Shown here in pieces: positions 1 through 7,469 of a stretch of 21,866 bases of DNA; position 1 is the stretch's first letter, and every line of letters begins with the position of its first letter. The position numbers and the translations under genes are program-made. The stretch is taken from the NCBI GenBank assembly GCA_002423495.1, contig DIWN01000088.1, positions 4,409 through 26,274 of the forward strand, in the 5' to 3' direction. The notes beneath the pieces were generated by a model. That model was not told the DNA's origin. It ran no database searches and saw only the letters and a program-made list of their open reading frames with translations. The stretch comes from Anaerolineaceae bacterium UBA6105 (GTDB lineage Bacteria; Chloroflexota; Anaerolineae; Anaerolineales; Anaerolineaceae).

Positions 1-23
1 TATCCTGCCCGGGCGCTTTGCAA

Positions 24-935
24 ATGATGGATCAGAACACAAACACCACCACACCCCCCGTCTGTTCCTACGAAGGTTCAGACTACCAGGATTCCTTTTG
101 GGAAACCGGCACGCGCCGTTATGAAGACGCTGTGGAAGCTATCGCGCTGCAGCGTCTGCTTGACAAGCCGGGAAAGCTTATGCTGGAGCTTGGAGCCGGG
201 GCTGGTCGCAACACGCCGCGTTATGCCGACTGGCAGCGGGTGGTGCTTTTGGATTACTCAAGAACCCAACTCGTTCAGGCCCGGGAACGCCTCGGCGACA
301 GCCAGCGTTACGTTTATGTGGCAGCGGATATCTACAAGTTACCCTTTGTGGCAGGCTTATTTGACGGAGCTACGATGATCCGCACCCTGCACCATATGGC
401 GGATCCCAGGCTTGCGCTGCAAAATGTGCGGGATGTGCTGGCAGAAAATGCCGTATTCATCCTGGAGTTTGCGAATAAACGCAATATCAAAGCAATCGCG
501 CGCTGGTTGGCAAGAAAGCAAAAATGGAACCCCTTTGACCATGAACAGGTCGAATTTGTGAAGCTTAATTTCGACTTTCACCCCAAGGCGATTCGCGCAC
601 TGTTGAAAGAAAGTGGCTTCAGGCTGGAAAAGCAGTTGGCAGTCTCATTCTTCCGGTCAAACTGGTTCAAGAACCATATTCCTCATGACCGATTGGTCAG
701 GATAGACAGCTTTCTTCAGCCGACTGGAACCTGGGCTCAGATCACACCCAGTGTTTTCTCACGCACCATTGCCATGGGCAGCTCTCCAACACCTGATAAG
801 AAGGACTTTTTCCGCTGCCCAATTTGCGCTTACCCCCTGCCCGAAGCTGGCTCAAGCCAGACTTGCCCCGGCTGTGGCCATGCCTGGGAATATCGCGACG
901 GGATCTATGAGTTCCGCATCCAACCCGAGAGTTAA
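24..935 (+). CDS. SAM-dependent methyltransferase with C-terminal Trm112-like zinc ribbon
   Basis: Predicted class I methyltransferase that uses S-adenosylmethionine; the substrate is unknown. From the ATG at 24, motif I (ELGAGAGRNT) lies at residues 55-64, the acidic end of strand beta-2 (LLDYS) at about 75-79, and a Methyltransf_11-like core runs to about 150. A tail of about 40 residues carries four cysteines (C265, C268, C281, C284) in CPIC and CPGC knuckles followed by a WEYRDGIYEF strand, which resembles the Trm112/UPF0434 zinc ribbon. Trm112-like proteins usually activate methyltransferases as separate partners, so the fusion is suggestive. The frame is open to the window edge and no clear ribosome site precedes 24, so the true start may lie upstream (a TTG at 18 is another option). 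The 3' end overlaps the next gene by 29 bases. Confidence 0.8.
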   Translation: MMDQNTNTTTPPVCSYEGSDYQDSFWETGTRRYEDAVEAIALQRLLDKPGKLMLELGAGAGRNTPRYADWQRVVLLDYSRTQLVQARERLGDSQRYVYVAADIYKLPFVAGLFDGATMIRTLHHMADPRLALQNVRDVLAENAVFILEFANKRNIKAIARWLARKQKWNPFDHEQVEFVKLNFDFHPKAIRALLKESGFRLEKQLAVSFFRSNWFKNHIPHDRLVRIDSFLQPTGTWAQITPSVFSRTIAMGSSPTPDKKDFFRCPICAYPLPEAGSSQTCPGCGHAWEYRDGIYEFRIQPES

Positions 936-2544
936 TTCTGCAATCCAGAAAAGGCTGCGCCTGACTTTTTCCATTGGCATGCTGCTGATACTGGTTGCCT
1001 GTAATTACCCGGGACGTGTCGAAAACCTGATTGACGCCACAGCCACGATTGCAGCCGCAAGGCAGACTGCGGTGGCGATGCTCTACCTGGAATCCGGTTT
1101 AGATGATAACCCTGCTGTTCCTCAAGCCACCCCACTGCCTCCCGGAATTCCAGGCCAGCAAGCGCCCACACAGGCGATCGATCCGGTCTTTCCCACAGAA
1201 ACCGGCACGCCTATCCCGCCATACACCGGTCTGGTACCTGCAGGTATGACGCTCTACTACAGTCAGTCCGGCGAAACGCTGGAAACTATTGCCGGCCATT
1301 TCCGCACCTCACCCTCACTGCTTCAAAATCCGACCCAAGCCAATACCGAGGGTTTCCTTGCTGCCGGAACACCGCTTTTTGTACCGAACGCGCAGTTTTA
1401 TGCCCCCTATCAGCAGCCTGTTTTGGCGGATAGCCTGGTGGTGTATGGAAGGAATGCCAGGGATGTTGACGTGTTGGGGATCAGTTCCCGGGCTGACGGT
1501 TATCTGAATCATTACGCGGAATATCTCTTTGAAGGTCGCTTTACAGGACCAGAAATCGTCGAATTAGTGGCACTGGAAACTTCCACCGACCCGCGCCTGC
1601 TGCTGGCATTGCTCGAATACCAGTCCGGCTGGGTCTACGCCTGGCCAGAGGGTGCGGATGAAGACAAATCCCCTTTGAATTATGAAGCAGATAGAGTAGA
1701 AGGACTCTACGCGGAACTGCAAGTGGCAGCCCGTGAACTTGCCAGGGGTTATTATGGTTGGCGGGAAGGTAGCCTGCAAACTCTGCGCTTCAAAGATGAA
1801 AGCCAGGCGGCTATTCACCCGGAATTAAACGCGGGCAGTGTGGCTGTGCAGTATCTGTTTGCTGGTCTTTATACCCCTGCCCATTTTTCTCCCAACCTGT
1901 ATGGCGAGAGCGGCTTCCTCAGCCTTTACCGCCACATGTTTGGCGATCCTGCCCGGCTGGCTTTGGATGGGAGTGAAGTGATACCGGCGGGCTTGGCTCA
2001 GCCCACTTTGACCCTGCCGTTCCAACCTGGGGCTACCTGGGCGCTCACCTCGGGCCCGCATATCACCTGGCAAGTTGGCACTCCGCGGGGAGCAATTGAC
2101 TTTGCCCCACGGGATGACCTGCCAGGCTGCATCGTTTCAAATATCTACGCGACCGCGTCAGCGCCGGGACTGGTGGTGCGCAGTTCGCGCGGCGCAGTAG
2201 CGTTGGACCTTGATGGGGATGGCAATGAAGGCACCGGCTGGGTCATTATCTACATGCACCTGGCCCGGGATGGCCGAATTGCCAATGGCACCTGGGTTGA
2301 CACAGATGATCCTTTGGGTTATCCCTCCTGCGAAGGCGGCTACAGCACCGGCACCCACCTCCACATCACCCGCAAATACAACGGCGAGTGGATTGGCGCT
2401 GGTGGATCTGTTCCTTTTGTGATGGATGGATGGCTGGCGGTAGCCGGGCAGGGCGCTTATGCGGGCTGGCTTGTGAGGGATGGAGAAACAGTCTACGTAG
2501 GCACCAGTGACAAGGAATACACCTGGATCAGACGGGATGAATAA
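907..2544 (+). CDS. Lipoprotein with LysM-like and M23 (LytM-type) peptidase-like domains
   Basis: Predicted surface lipoprotein that may bind or remodel cell-wall glycan. From the ATG at 907 (545 aa), basic residues and a hydrophobic stretch lead to the lipobox LVAC with the lipidated C32. A Pro/Thr-rich linker (about 65-110) is followed by a LysM-like segment (about 115-160, YSQSGETLETIAGHF then LAAGTPLFVPN), a helical middle region and a C-terminal LytM-like fold (about 375-530) with D398, H451, H484 and H486. The classical first zinc ligand four residues before D398 is R394; H385 in a GPH motif might substitute, so activity is uncertain. An in-frame GTG at 751 would add 52 residues inside the upstream gene and place the signal peptide internally, so 907 is preferred. 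The ribosome site is weak. The gene ends 15 bases from the convergent methyltransferase gene. Confidence 0.8.
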   Translation: MSSASNPRVNSAIQKRLRLTFSIGMLLILVACNYPGRVENLIDATATIAAARQTAVAMLYLESGLDDNPAVPQATPLPPGIPGQQAPTQAIDPVFPTETGTPIPPYTGLVPAGMTLYYSQSGETLETIAGHFRTSPSLLQNPTQANTEGFLAAGTPLFVPNAQFYAPYQQPVLADSLVVYGRNARDVDVLGISSRADGYLNHYAEYLFEGRFTGPEIVELVALETSTDPRLLLALLEYQSGWVYAWPEGADEDKSPLNYEADRVEGLYAELQVAARELARGYYGWREGSLQTLRFKDESQAAIHPELNAGSVAVQYLFAGLYTPAHFSPNLYGESGFLSLYRHMFGDPARLALDGSEVIPAGLAQPTLTLPFQPGATWALTSGPHITWQVGTPRGAIDFAPRDDLPGCIVSNIYATASAPGLVVRSSRGAVALDLDGDGNEGTGWVIIYMHLARDGRIANGTWVDTDDPLGYPSCEGGYSTGTHLHITRKYNGEWIGAGGSVPFVMDGWLAVAGQGAYAGWLVRDGETVYVGTSDKEYTWIRRDE

Positions 2545-2559
2545 ACTTGCGTTTGGGGC

Positions 2560-3168
2560 TTATATCTGGCAAATGTACAGGGCAGCCCGCGGTTCAACCG
2601 GTATGACCTGCAGGTTTCCAAAATAGTCTCGCAACTCATCCTGGATCACCTTGATGAAATTAAAGTAATCCCCGCCCTCAGCCCACTCTACGATATCGGT
2701 GATGAAAGAGCGCTTGTCGGTGTAATCGTGAATGATGACGATTTTGACTGCCAGGCGGCGCATTTCTGCATAGAGAGCAAGCCGTTGGGGCGCCTTGAGA
2801 CCATGCGCGACGTACGACGCCAGGCATACGTCAAAGCCTTTTGCGAAGAATGGCAGGCCACTGTTAACGTCTGAAAAAATGCAGGATGTGGTTTCAGATT
2901 TTAGCAGATTCTTTGCCTGGCGCAGCATTCCAAGAGAGGCATCCACTCCGGTTATCTGATAGCCACTGTCGCCCAGAGCGCTGGCCATGGAACCAGTGCC
3001 GCAACCAATATCCAGGATGGAGTGGCAGCCGGCGAGTATCTCTTTGACGGGCTGACGCTGGTAGATCTCAAGATAATTTTCGTACTGATGGCGAAAAGTG
3101 CGCCCGTATATAGGGGCAATCAGGTCAAATAAGCGTGACGATCCATCTCGATCTGACTTTACGCGCAT
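2560..3168 (-). CDS. Class I SAM-dependent methyltransferase
   Basis: 202-residue methyltransferase of the Methyltransf_25/11 type. Motif I (ILDIGCGTGS) is at residues 51-60 and the motif II acidic residue is in GVDAS at about 74-78. An N-terminal helix FDLIAPIYGRTF is typical of small-molecule or ubiE-like methyltransferases. The substrate cannot be told from sequence. The gene starts two bases after the stop codon of the GNAT-like gene with no strong Shine-Dalgarno, so it is probably translated by coupling as the last gene of the pdxS-pdxT operon. No link between its activity and vitamin B6 is visible; it may simply share the transcript. Confidence 0.85.
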   Translation of the reverse strand: MRVKSDRDGSSRLFDLIAPIYGRTFRHQYENYLEIYQRQPVKEILAGCHSILDIGCGTGSMASALGDSGYQITGVDASLGMLRQAKNLLKSETTSCIFSDVNSGLPFFAKGFDVCLASYVAHGLKAPQRLALYAEMRRLAVKIVIIHDYTDKRSFITDIVEWAEGGDYFNFIKVIQDELRDYFGNLQVIPVEPRAALYICQI

Positions 3169-3170
3169 GG

Positions 3171-4055
3171 TTAATCCGACTTCTGACTAATTTGGCTGAC
3201 GGGCACACCGCGTTCGATATTCCCGGTTTCGTACAGGGCGAAAGTTTGCGGTTCCGCCACTTTCAACTGGCGAACAAGATAGCGCACCATTAAGAGTTGC
3301 GTTCCATGAACCTCACCAGGCAGATGAGCTGCCAGGGATTCCAGCCAGGGCTGATAGGAGCGGGCAGCCAGAAACACCAGGCGATTGTAGAGGTCAGGGA
3401 TCGCCTTTAAAAGGTCTGACAAAATCCTGGGGTCATTGGCCTCAGGGGAAAGTACCGGCTGCAGCCAAACCCCTTTGGGACCGTAATCCAGGTCTGCGTA
3501 GCCGAGCAATTCCCCTTCAGGGTGGTAAAGCGCCAGGCCAAGCGCGGCTTTGCGCGTGAGGGGTTCGATCGGCTGAAACAGCCCCGGGACAACGCCGCGG
3601 TAGAGGGATGTCATGGCGCGCATGTCATTGGCATTCCAGGTGCGCCAGGCAAATTGAGGTTTGCTACTCTCCAGGCTTACCGGTGAAAGTTTAAAAACAG
3701 TCTGATTCGCCCAGGTCAGGAACCCGGCTTTCTTAAAACCGGTGAGATGCGGAGAATCTGTGGGCAAATCGCAGGTGATATAGTGCGTACCCCACTTGCC
3801 GGCGTTGGCGATCAGATTTTCGAGTAAACAGGCGAGGTCGCTTTGATCTGTGTCGGGCAGAGCGCCAAGGAAAGTCAGTTGTCCTTGGGCTTCATCCACC
3901 CTGCTGATTACCTGGGCGTAGCAGGGGCGCTCGGGGTCATTGTCGCAATAGGCAATATACTGCTCCACGGGTGGAGAGATGCTGTGCATCAGATTTCTTA
4001 GATTGAAAGGCTCTCCCCGCGTGACCAGGCGCAGATAATCGAGGCTCTGCAGCAT
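3171..4055 (-). CDS. GNAT-like acetyltransferase fold protein
   Basis: 294-residue protein, not firmly recognised. The segment at about 55-125 reads like a GNAT C-terminal half (a strand LTFLGALP, a helix of the LLENLIANAGKWG type, ITCDLP, then FKKAGF and a VFKL strand). A second, more diverged half follows (about 137-270). No clear acetyl-CoA pyrophosphate loop (Q/RxxGxG/A) is evident, so activity is doubtful. The reading frame stays open upstream of the ATG at 4055 without another ATG/GTG/TTG. The upstream codons (LNPIDLSVILRRTD) resemble a GNAT first strand, so a CTG start at 4097 overlapping the pdxT stop is possible. It lies between pdxT and the methyltransferase on the same strand. Confidence 0.6.
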   Translation of the reverse strand: MLQSLDYLRLVTRGEPFNLRNLMHSISPPVEQYIAYCDNDPERPCYAQVISRVDEAQGQLTFLGALPDTDQSDLACLLENLIANAGKWGTHYITCDLPTDSPHLTGFKKAGFLTWANQTVFKLSPVSLESSKPQFAWRTWNANDMRAMTSLYRGVVPGLFQPIEPLTRKAALGLALYHPEGELLGYADLDYGPKGVWLQPVLSPEANDPRILSDLLKAIPDLYNRLVFLAARSYQPWLESLAAHLPGEVHGTQLLMVRYLVRQLKVAEPQTFALYETGNIERGVPVSQISQKSD

Positions 4056-4093
4056 GTCGGTCCGACGCAGGATGACCGAAAGATCAATGGGGT

Positions 4094-4678
4094 TCAGCCG
4101 GTGTATTCCGATTTTGTCAACTCCAGGAAGTATTGATGAAAACGCAGATCGTTGGTGAGCTCGGGGTGAAAAGATGTTGCGAAAAGCTTGCCTTGCCTGG
4201 CTGCAATCACGCGCCCATCAATCAGGCTTAGCATAGCATGGGCTTCACCCCAGACCCGTTTGATGATGGGTCCGCGAATGAAGGTGAGGTGATAGGGTTC
4301 TTCTGGGGATTGCAGGAAGGGCACGTTAATCTCAATTTCGAATGAATCGATCTGGCGTCCGAAAGCATTACGCTCGATTTCCATGTCCATCAAACCAAGC
4401 AGAGGTTGGTCGCGCCCAATTTCTTTTGCCAGCAGGATTGCGCCGGCGCAGGTTCCCCAAACAGCCTGGGTTTGCCCGAAGGCGCGGATTGGTTCCAGCA
4501 GATTGTAAGCAAGCATCAGCTTTCCAATGGTAGTTGACTCGCCGCCGGGAATGATCAAACCCTGCAAGCCTTGCAGCTGCTCCGGCAGGCGCACTTCTGT
4601 CACATCAGCCCCGAGTTTCTCGAGGCTGATGCGGTGTTCACGAAAATCGCCCTGCAGGGCAAGTACGCCAATTTTCAT
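4094..4678 (-). CDS. pdxT: Pyridoxal 5'-phosphate synthase glutaminase subunit PdxT
   Basis: Class I glutamine amidotransferase subunit of PLP synthase. It hydrolyses glutamine and channels ammonia to PdxS in the cytoplasm. From the ATG at 4678 (194 aa, normal family length) the N-terminus MKIGVLALQGDFREH is diagnostic. The oxyanion-region motif PGGESTT is at 44-50, the nucleophile C77 in GTCAGAI, and the catalytic H171/E173 in FHPEL, so the triad is intact. A GTG at 4684 would add two residues. ATG 4678 is preferred because an AGAGGA site overlapping the pdxS stop lies about 10 bases upstream and homologues begin MKIGVLALQG. It directly follows pdxS with a 14-base gap, as expected for co-expressed subunits. 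Confidence 0.96.
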   Translation of the reverse strand: MKIGVLALQGDFREHRISLEKLGADVTEVRLPEQLQGLQGLIIPGGESTTIGKLMLAYNLLEPIRAFGQTQAVWGTCAGAILLAKEIGRDQPLLGLMDMEIERNAFGRQIDSFEIEINVPFLQSPEEPYHLTFIRGPIIKRVWGEAHAMLSLIDGRVIAARQGKLFATSFHPELTNDLRFHQYFLELTKSEYTG

Positions 4679-4692
4679 CGGCACGAAGTCCT

Positions 4693-5580
4693 CTACCAGC
4701 CGCGTTCGGCCATCTTTTCGGCTTCAGGCAGGTTTACTGCTGATCGTCCGACCATTGCCTCGCCCAGGTTGCGGCTGACTTCAGCCAAAATCTTAGGCTC
4801 ATTGTAGTGGGTGGTGGCTTTGACGATTGCCTGGGCGCGTTTGGAGGGGTCACCAGACTTAAAGATGCCTGAACCAACAAAAATGCCGTCCACGCCGAGC
4901 TGCATCATCAGAGCTGCGTCGGCAGGGGTGGCAATGCCGCCAGCAGCAAAGTTGACCACGGGCAAAGCACCTAGTTCGCGCACCTGCATACAGAGTTCGT
5001 AGGGCGCCTGGATATTCTTGGCATAGGTCATTACTTCTTCTTCCGGCAGAGACTTCAGCCGGCGGATCTCGGAATATACTGCGCGGGCGTGGCGCACTGC
5101 TTCCACCACGTCGCCTGTGCCAGGTTCGCCTTTGGTGCGCATCATGGCTGCCCCTTCGCCAATGCGGCGCAGGGCTTCGCCTAAATTGCGACAGCCGCAC
5201 ACGAACGGCACTTTAAAGTCGTGCTTGTTGATATGATAGACTTCATCTGCCGGGGTAAGCACCTCGGATTCGTCAATGTAGTCTACGCCGAGCGATTCAA
5301 GAATTTGAGCTTCCACCAAATGACCAATACGGCATTTTGCCATAACCGGGATGCTGACTGCTTCCATGATCTTCAAGACGAGTTCCGGATCACTCATTCG
5401 GGCAATGCCGCCATCCGCGCGGATATCTGCTGGAACGCGTTCCAGCGCCATTACTGCCACAGCTCCGGCATCTTCGGCAATTTTTGCCTGATCAGGCGTG
5501 ACCACGTCCATGATCACCCCGCCTTTGAGCATTTCAGCAAGTCCTTTTTTGACCGCGAAACCAGAAACTAGTTGTTCCAT
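4693..5580 (-). CDS. pdxS: Pyridoxal 5'-phosphate synthase lyase subunit PdxS
   Basis: Synthase subunit of the deoxyxylulose-5-phosphate-independent vitamin B6 pathway. It makes PLP from ribose 5-phosphate, glyceraldehyde 3-phosphate and the ammonia supplied by PdxT, and in known cases assembles as a dodecamer. At 295 aa it is full length. The (beta/alpha)8 barrel signatures are all present: D25 in MDVVTPDQA, Schiff-base lysine K82 in VMAKCRIGH, the second catalytic K150 in MRTKGEPGTG, and the phosphate-binding FAAGGIATPADAA and GVDGIFVGSGIF. A strong GGAGG sits four bases before the ATG. It is the first gene of the pdxS-pdxT-GNAT-methyltransferase cluster. Confidence 0.98.
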   Translation of the reverse strand: MEQLVSGFAVKKGLAEMLKGGVIMDVVTPDQAKIAEDAGAVAVMALERVPADIRADGGIARMSDPELVLKIMEAVSIPVMAKCRIGHLVEAQILESLGVDYIDESEVLTPADEVYHINKHDFKVPFVCGCRNLGEALRRIGEGAAMMRTKGEPGTGDVVEAVRHARAVYSEIRRLKSLPEEEVMTYAKNIQAPYELCMQVRELGALPVVNFAAGGIATPADAALMMQLGVDGIFVGSGIFKSGDPSKRAQAIVKATTHYNEPKILAEVSRNLGEAMVGRSAVNLPEAEKMAERGW

Positions 5581-5586
5581 GCAACC

Positions 5587-5640
5587 TCCAACAAATTGTT
5601 TAATATTCTATTGGGATTTTACCACCAACCAATCCCTTTT
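5587..5640 (-). promoter_or_regulatory. Upstream region of the pdxS operon with weak promoter-like match
   Basis: Read on the minus strand, TTGGTT is followed after about 16 bases by TAGAAT, and then after a short AT-rich leader by the GGAGG ribosome site of pdxS. The match is imperfect. Read-through from the DJ-1/PfpI gene 65 bases upstream on the same strand is an alternative, since no terminator hairpin is seen between them. Confidence 0.3.
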
Positions 5641-5645
5641 TGCAC

Positions 5646-6173
5646 TCAAGCGGCGGCCTCTCTGAAAGCGGCAATTAACTCCCGGTTAAAAGCTGGGATA
5701 TCGGCTACAACCCTGCCCCAAACCTGGTTGCCATCGCGAAAAGCAGGTTCATCAACCCATCTGGCACCGGCATTGAGCAGGTCGTCCTTGATACCCAGGG
5801 AGCCAATAGTCTTTTTCCCGGCAACGATTTTTGCTGAGATTGCCAACAAACCACCATGGCATATGATGCCGATGATCTTGCCTTGTTCGTTGATATTGGC
5901 AACCAGATCAGTGGCTTGTTTGTATCGCCGCACTTTATCCGGAGCCCAACCGCCCGGCAAGACCAGTCCAAACAGGTCGTCGGCAATTAGGCCCCCGATT
6001 TTTGTGTCCGGTTTGATTACAAGCCCGTTTTTACCCTTGAATGGGTTCAAATCCATCGCTGCTGTCAATACAATCATGCCCTCTTCCTGCAAGCGCATTG
6101 CCACTGCATAATATTCCAGATCTTCAACGCCTTCAGCTACAAGGAAGGCAACTTTTTTCCCTTCGAGTGTCAT
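5646..6173 (-). CDS. DJ-1/PfpI family protein
   Basis: 175-residue member of the DJ-1/PfpI superfamily. Family members act as proteases, glyoxalase/deglycase-type enzymes or stress chaperones; which applies here cannot be decided. The fold signature is clear: AFLVAEGVEDLEY at the N-terminus with E17 at the conserved acidic position, LVLPGGWAPDKVRR in the middle, and the nucleophile elbow IICHGG with C105-H106. The length fits the PfpI subgroup. An AGGAGA site lies seven bases before the ATG. A short palindrome overlapping a TATAAT-like box upstream may control it. Confidence 0.92.
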   Translation of the reverse strand: MTLEGKKVAFLVAEGVEDLEYYAVAMRLQEEGMIVLTAAMDLNPFKGKNGLVIKPDTKIGGLIADDLFGLVLPGGWAPDKVRRYKQATDLVANINEQGKIIGIICHGGLLAISAKIVAGKKTIGSLGIKDDLLNAGARWVDEPAFRDGNQVWGRVVADIPAFNRELIAAFREAAA

Positions 6174-6205
6174 TTTTTCTCCTGTTTTTCGCTCATCAAT
6201 AATTT

Positions 6206-6220
6206 AACTATTATATAGTT
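6206..6220 (-). promoter_or_regulatory. Palindrome over a TATAAT-like -10 upstream of the DJ-1/PfpI gene
   Basis: AACTAT-TAT-ATAGTT is a perfect 6-bp inverted repeat with a 3-base spacer. Its minus strand contains TATAAT (6215 down to 6210), about 37 bases before the gene's ATG. No good -35 box is seen at the expected distance. It could be the -10 box with a repressor site on top, or an AT-rich coincidence. Confidence 0.4.
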
Positions 6221-6567
6221 CGATAATATCATAATGATGCTTCTTTTTCATCTTTCCGTAAGATCAGTGAATCAAGTTTCCAATGATTTGCCAGTATTAA
6301 AGTGGTACATTTTCTTCGTTGATCAGTCGTAGGTGTAGCTTGTTTTATAGCGCGATACTACCACGCTTGGCATGCCAAACAGGGCTATTGTGCTGCAGGC
6401 AAAATGAAGGATTTTGTGGAGTGCTTATGGTTTGGCATGAAGTTTGGGCGCAGGGTGGGTTGGCGTAAACGGATGTTGGCGATTTGGGGATCTCAGAAAG
6501 TCTGCCCACCGACCCACTCCCGTCATCGCGAGGAGCGAAGCGACGTGGCGATCTTAACCCCGACAAT

Positions 6568-6637
6568 GTCATCCTGAGCAACGCGAAGGATCTATTCACT
6601 AATGATCAGATTCTTCGCAACAGAGGCTCAGAATGAC
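6568..6637. repeat. Imperfect inverted repeat (REP-like element)
   Basis: The left arm gtcatcctgagc...gcgaaggatct is matched as reverse complement by agattcttcgc...gctcagaatgac, with one substitution in each conserved block and a different number of bases between blocks. This pattern (GTCATxCTGAGC...CGAAGxATCT) is a widespread bacterial intergenic repeat style. Just upstream, 6521-6554 (cgtcatcgcgaggagcgaag onwards) is of a related type. Confidence 0.65.
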
Positions 6638-6704
6638 TGGAATGTCGGCTTGAAACGCACAAGCTGACCCACCCTGCCACTCACCGTAGAGCAGACCTCA
6701 AACT

Positions 6705-7460
6705 TTACAGATCCGTGTACTTGCTGTCGTCGTAGCTTTCCTGCTTTTTCTCTGGGTCAGATGTGACTGGTGATCGCCCCACAGTCTCCGGTCGGGATCT
6801 GCGTTCGGCGGCTTGGAGCTGATCGGGCGTGGCGCGCCGGGCTGCCACCAGTTTGCCGCAATGTGGGCAGCGCTCCAGGCGGACCCCCACCAGGTTGATG
6901 CCAAAAAACGAGCGATTGAAAGGCTGCCCACATTGCGGGCAAACCGCGCCGCCCCAAATGCCGTATTGTACACGACCATTTTCGTCATACCTGGTGTTCT
7001 TATTCGCGTTCTTCTGCATAACAAACTGGATAGCAATACTTACCACTGCTATACCGCCTACAAGAAGCAGAATCTTAAGCATGGATTGGTTGGCTTCGCC
7101 TTTTTCCACGAAGTTTGAGACCAGCCCATTGGTGGTGTAGATCTCCCCTGTGGTTGTTTTGACTTCAGCTGTCAGACGGTGCAGTCCAGGTTCATAGTTG
7201 TTCGTGTCGAACTGGAATTTGAAAGGGGAGGCTGCAGCGCTCGCCATAACCTCCTCATCAATGAAAAAGGTCACTTGCTGGATTTGGTCTTGATCGCCTT
7301 TTATGGAGAGACTCATGCGTCCGTTGATGTCTGCCCCGTTCCCGTAACCCCAATCCCTCATGATGCGCAGGGTATAAGGCGACTCTTGCGCCAGAACAGC
7401 GCTGAAACTCAGAGCAAAAACCATTGCCAGTACAAGCAGTATAAAAACGCGTTTTTTCAT
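6705..7460 (-). CDS. Membrane-anchored Ig-like protein with cytoplasmic zinc ribbon, ABC exporter accessory
   Basis: 251 residues, no named family recognised. A signal peptide (cleavage likely after A24 in SAVLA-Q) is followed by a beta-rich extracellular Ig-like domain at about 28-117 (VTFFIDEEVMASAAASPFKFQFDT...GLHRLTAEVKTTTG resembles bacterial Ig modules). A transmembrane helix lies at about 127-148. The remaining part carries CPQC (C174, C177) and CPHC (C198, C201), a rubredoxin-like zinc ribbon that would face the cytoplasm, and a charged tail. The gene starts nine bases after the ABC permease stop, with an AAGGA site, so it is the third gene of the exporter operon. A role as sensor or assembly partner of the transporter is inference. 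Confidence 0.75.
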   Translation of the reverse strand: MKKRVFILLVLAMVFALSFSAVLAQESPYTLRIMRDWGYGNGADINGRMSLSIKGDQDQIQQVTFFIDEEVMASAAASPFKFQFDTNNYEPGLHRLTAEVKTTTGEIYTTNGLVSNFVEKGEANQSMLKILLLVGGIAVVSIAIQFVMQKNANKNTRYDENGRVQYGIWGGAVCPQCGQPFNRSFFGINLVGVRLERCPHCGKLVAARRATPDQLQAAERRSRPETVGRSPVTSDPEKKQESYDDSKYTDL

Positions 7461-7469
7461 AGTGTTCCT

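Larger units (their letters stand above)
6174..6704. other. Gene-free region with inverted repeats
   Basis: About 530 bases without a credible gene. The only long open frame (minus strand, 6345-6599) is read through repeat sequence and gives a low-complexity product with the SFALLRMT stretch typical of translated repeats. The region holds a 12-bp palindrome TTGGCATGCCAA (6367-6378), repeat-like sequence at 6521-6554, a larger imperfect inverted repeat at 6568-6637, and an 11-bp inverted repeat pair enclosing most of these. Confidence 0.75.

Noticed and set aside
751..906. N-terminal extension of the lipoprotein gene from a GTG at 751
   Set aside because: It lies fully within the upstream methyltransferase gene and would put the lipoprotein signal peptide 50 residues inside the protein. 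The ATG at 907 gives a normal lipobox position.
6345..6599. 84-residue open frame on the minus strand
   Set aside because: It is read through intergenic repeats, has biased low-complexity content and no ribosome site or domain.
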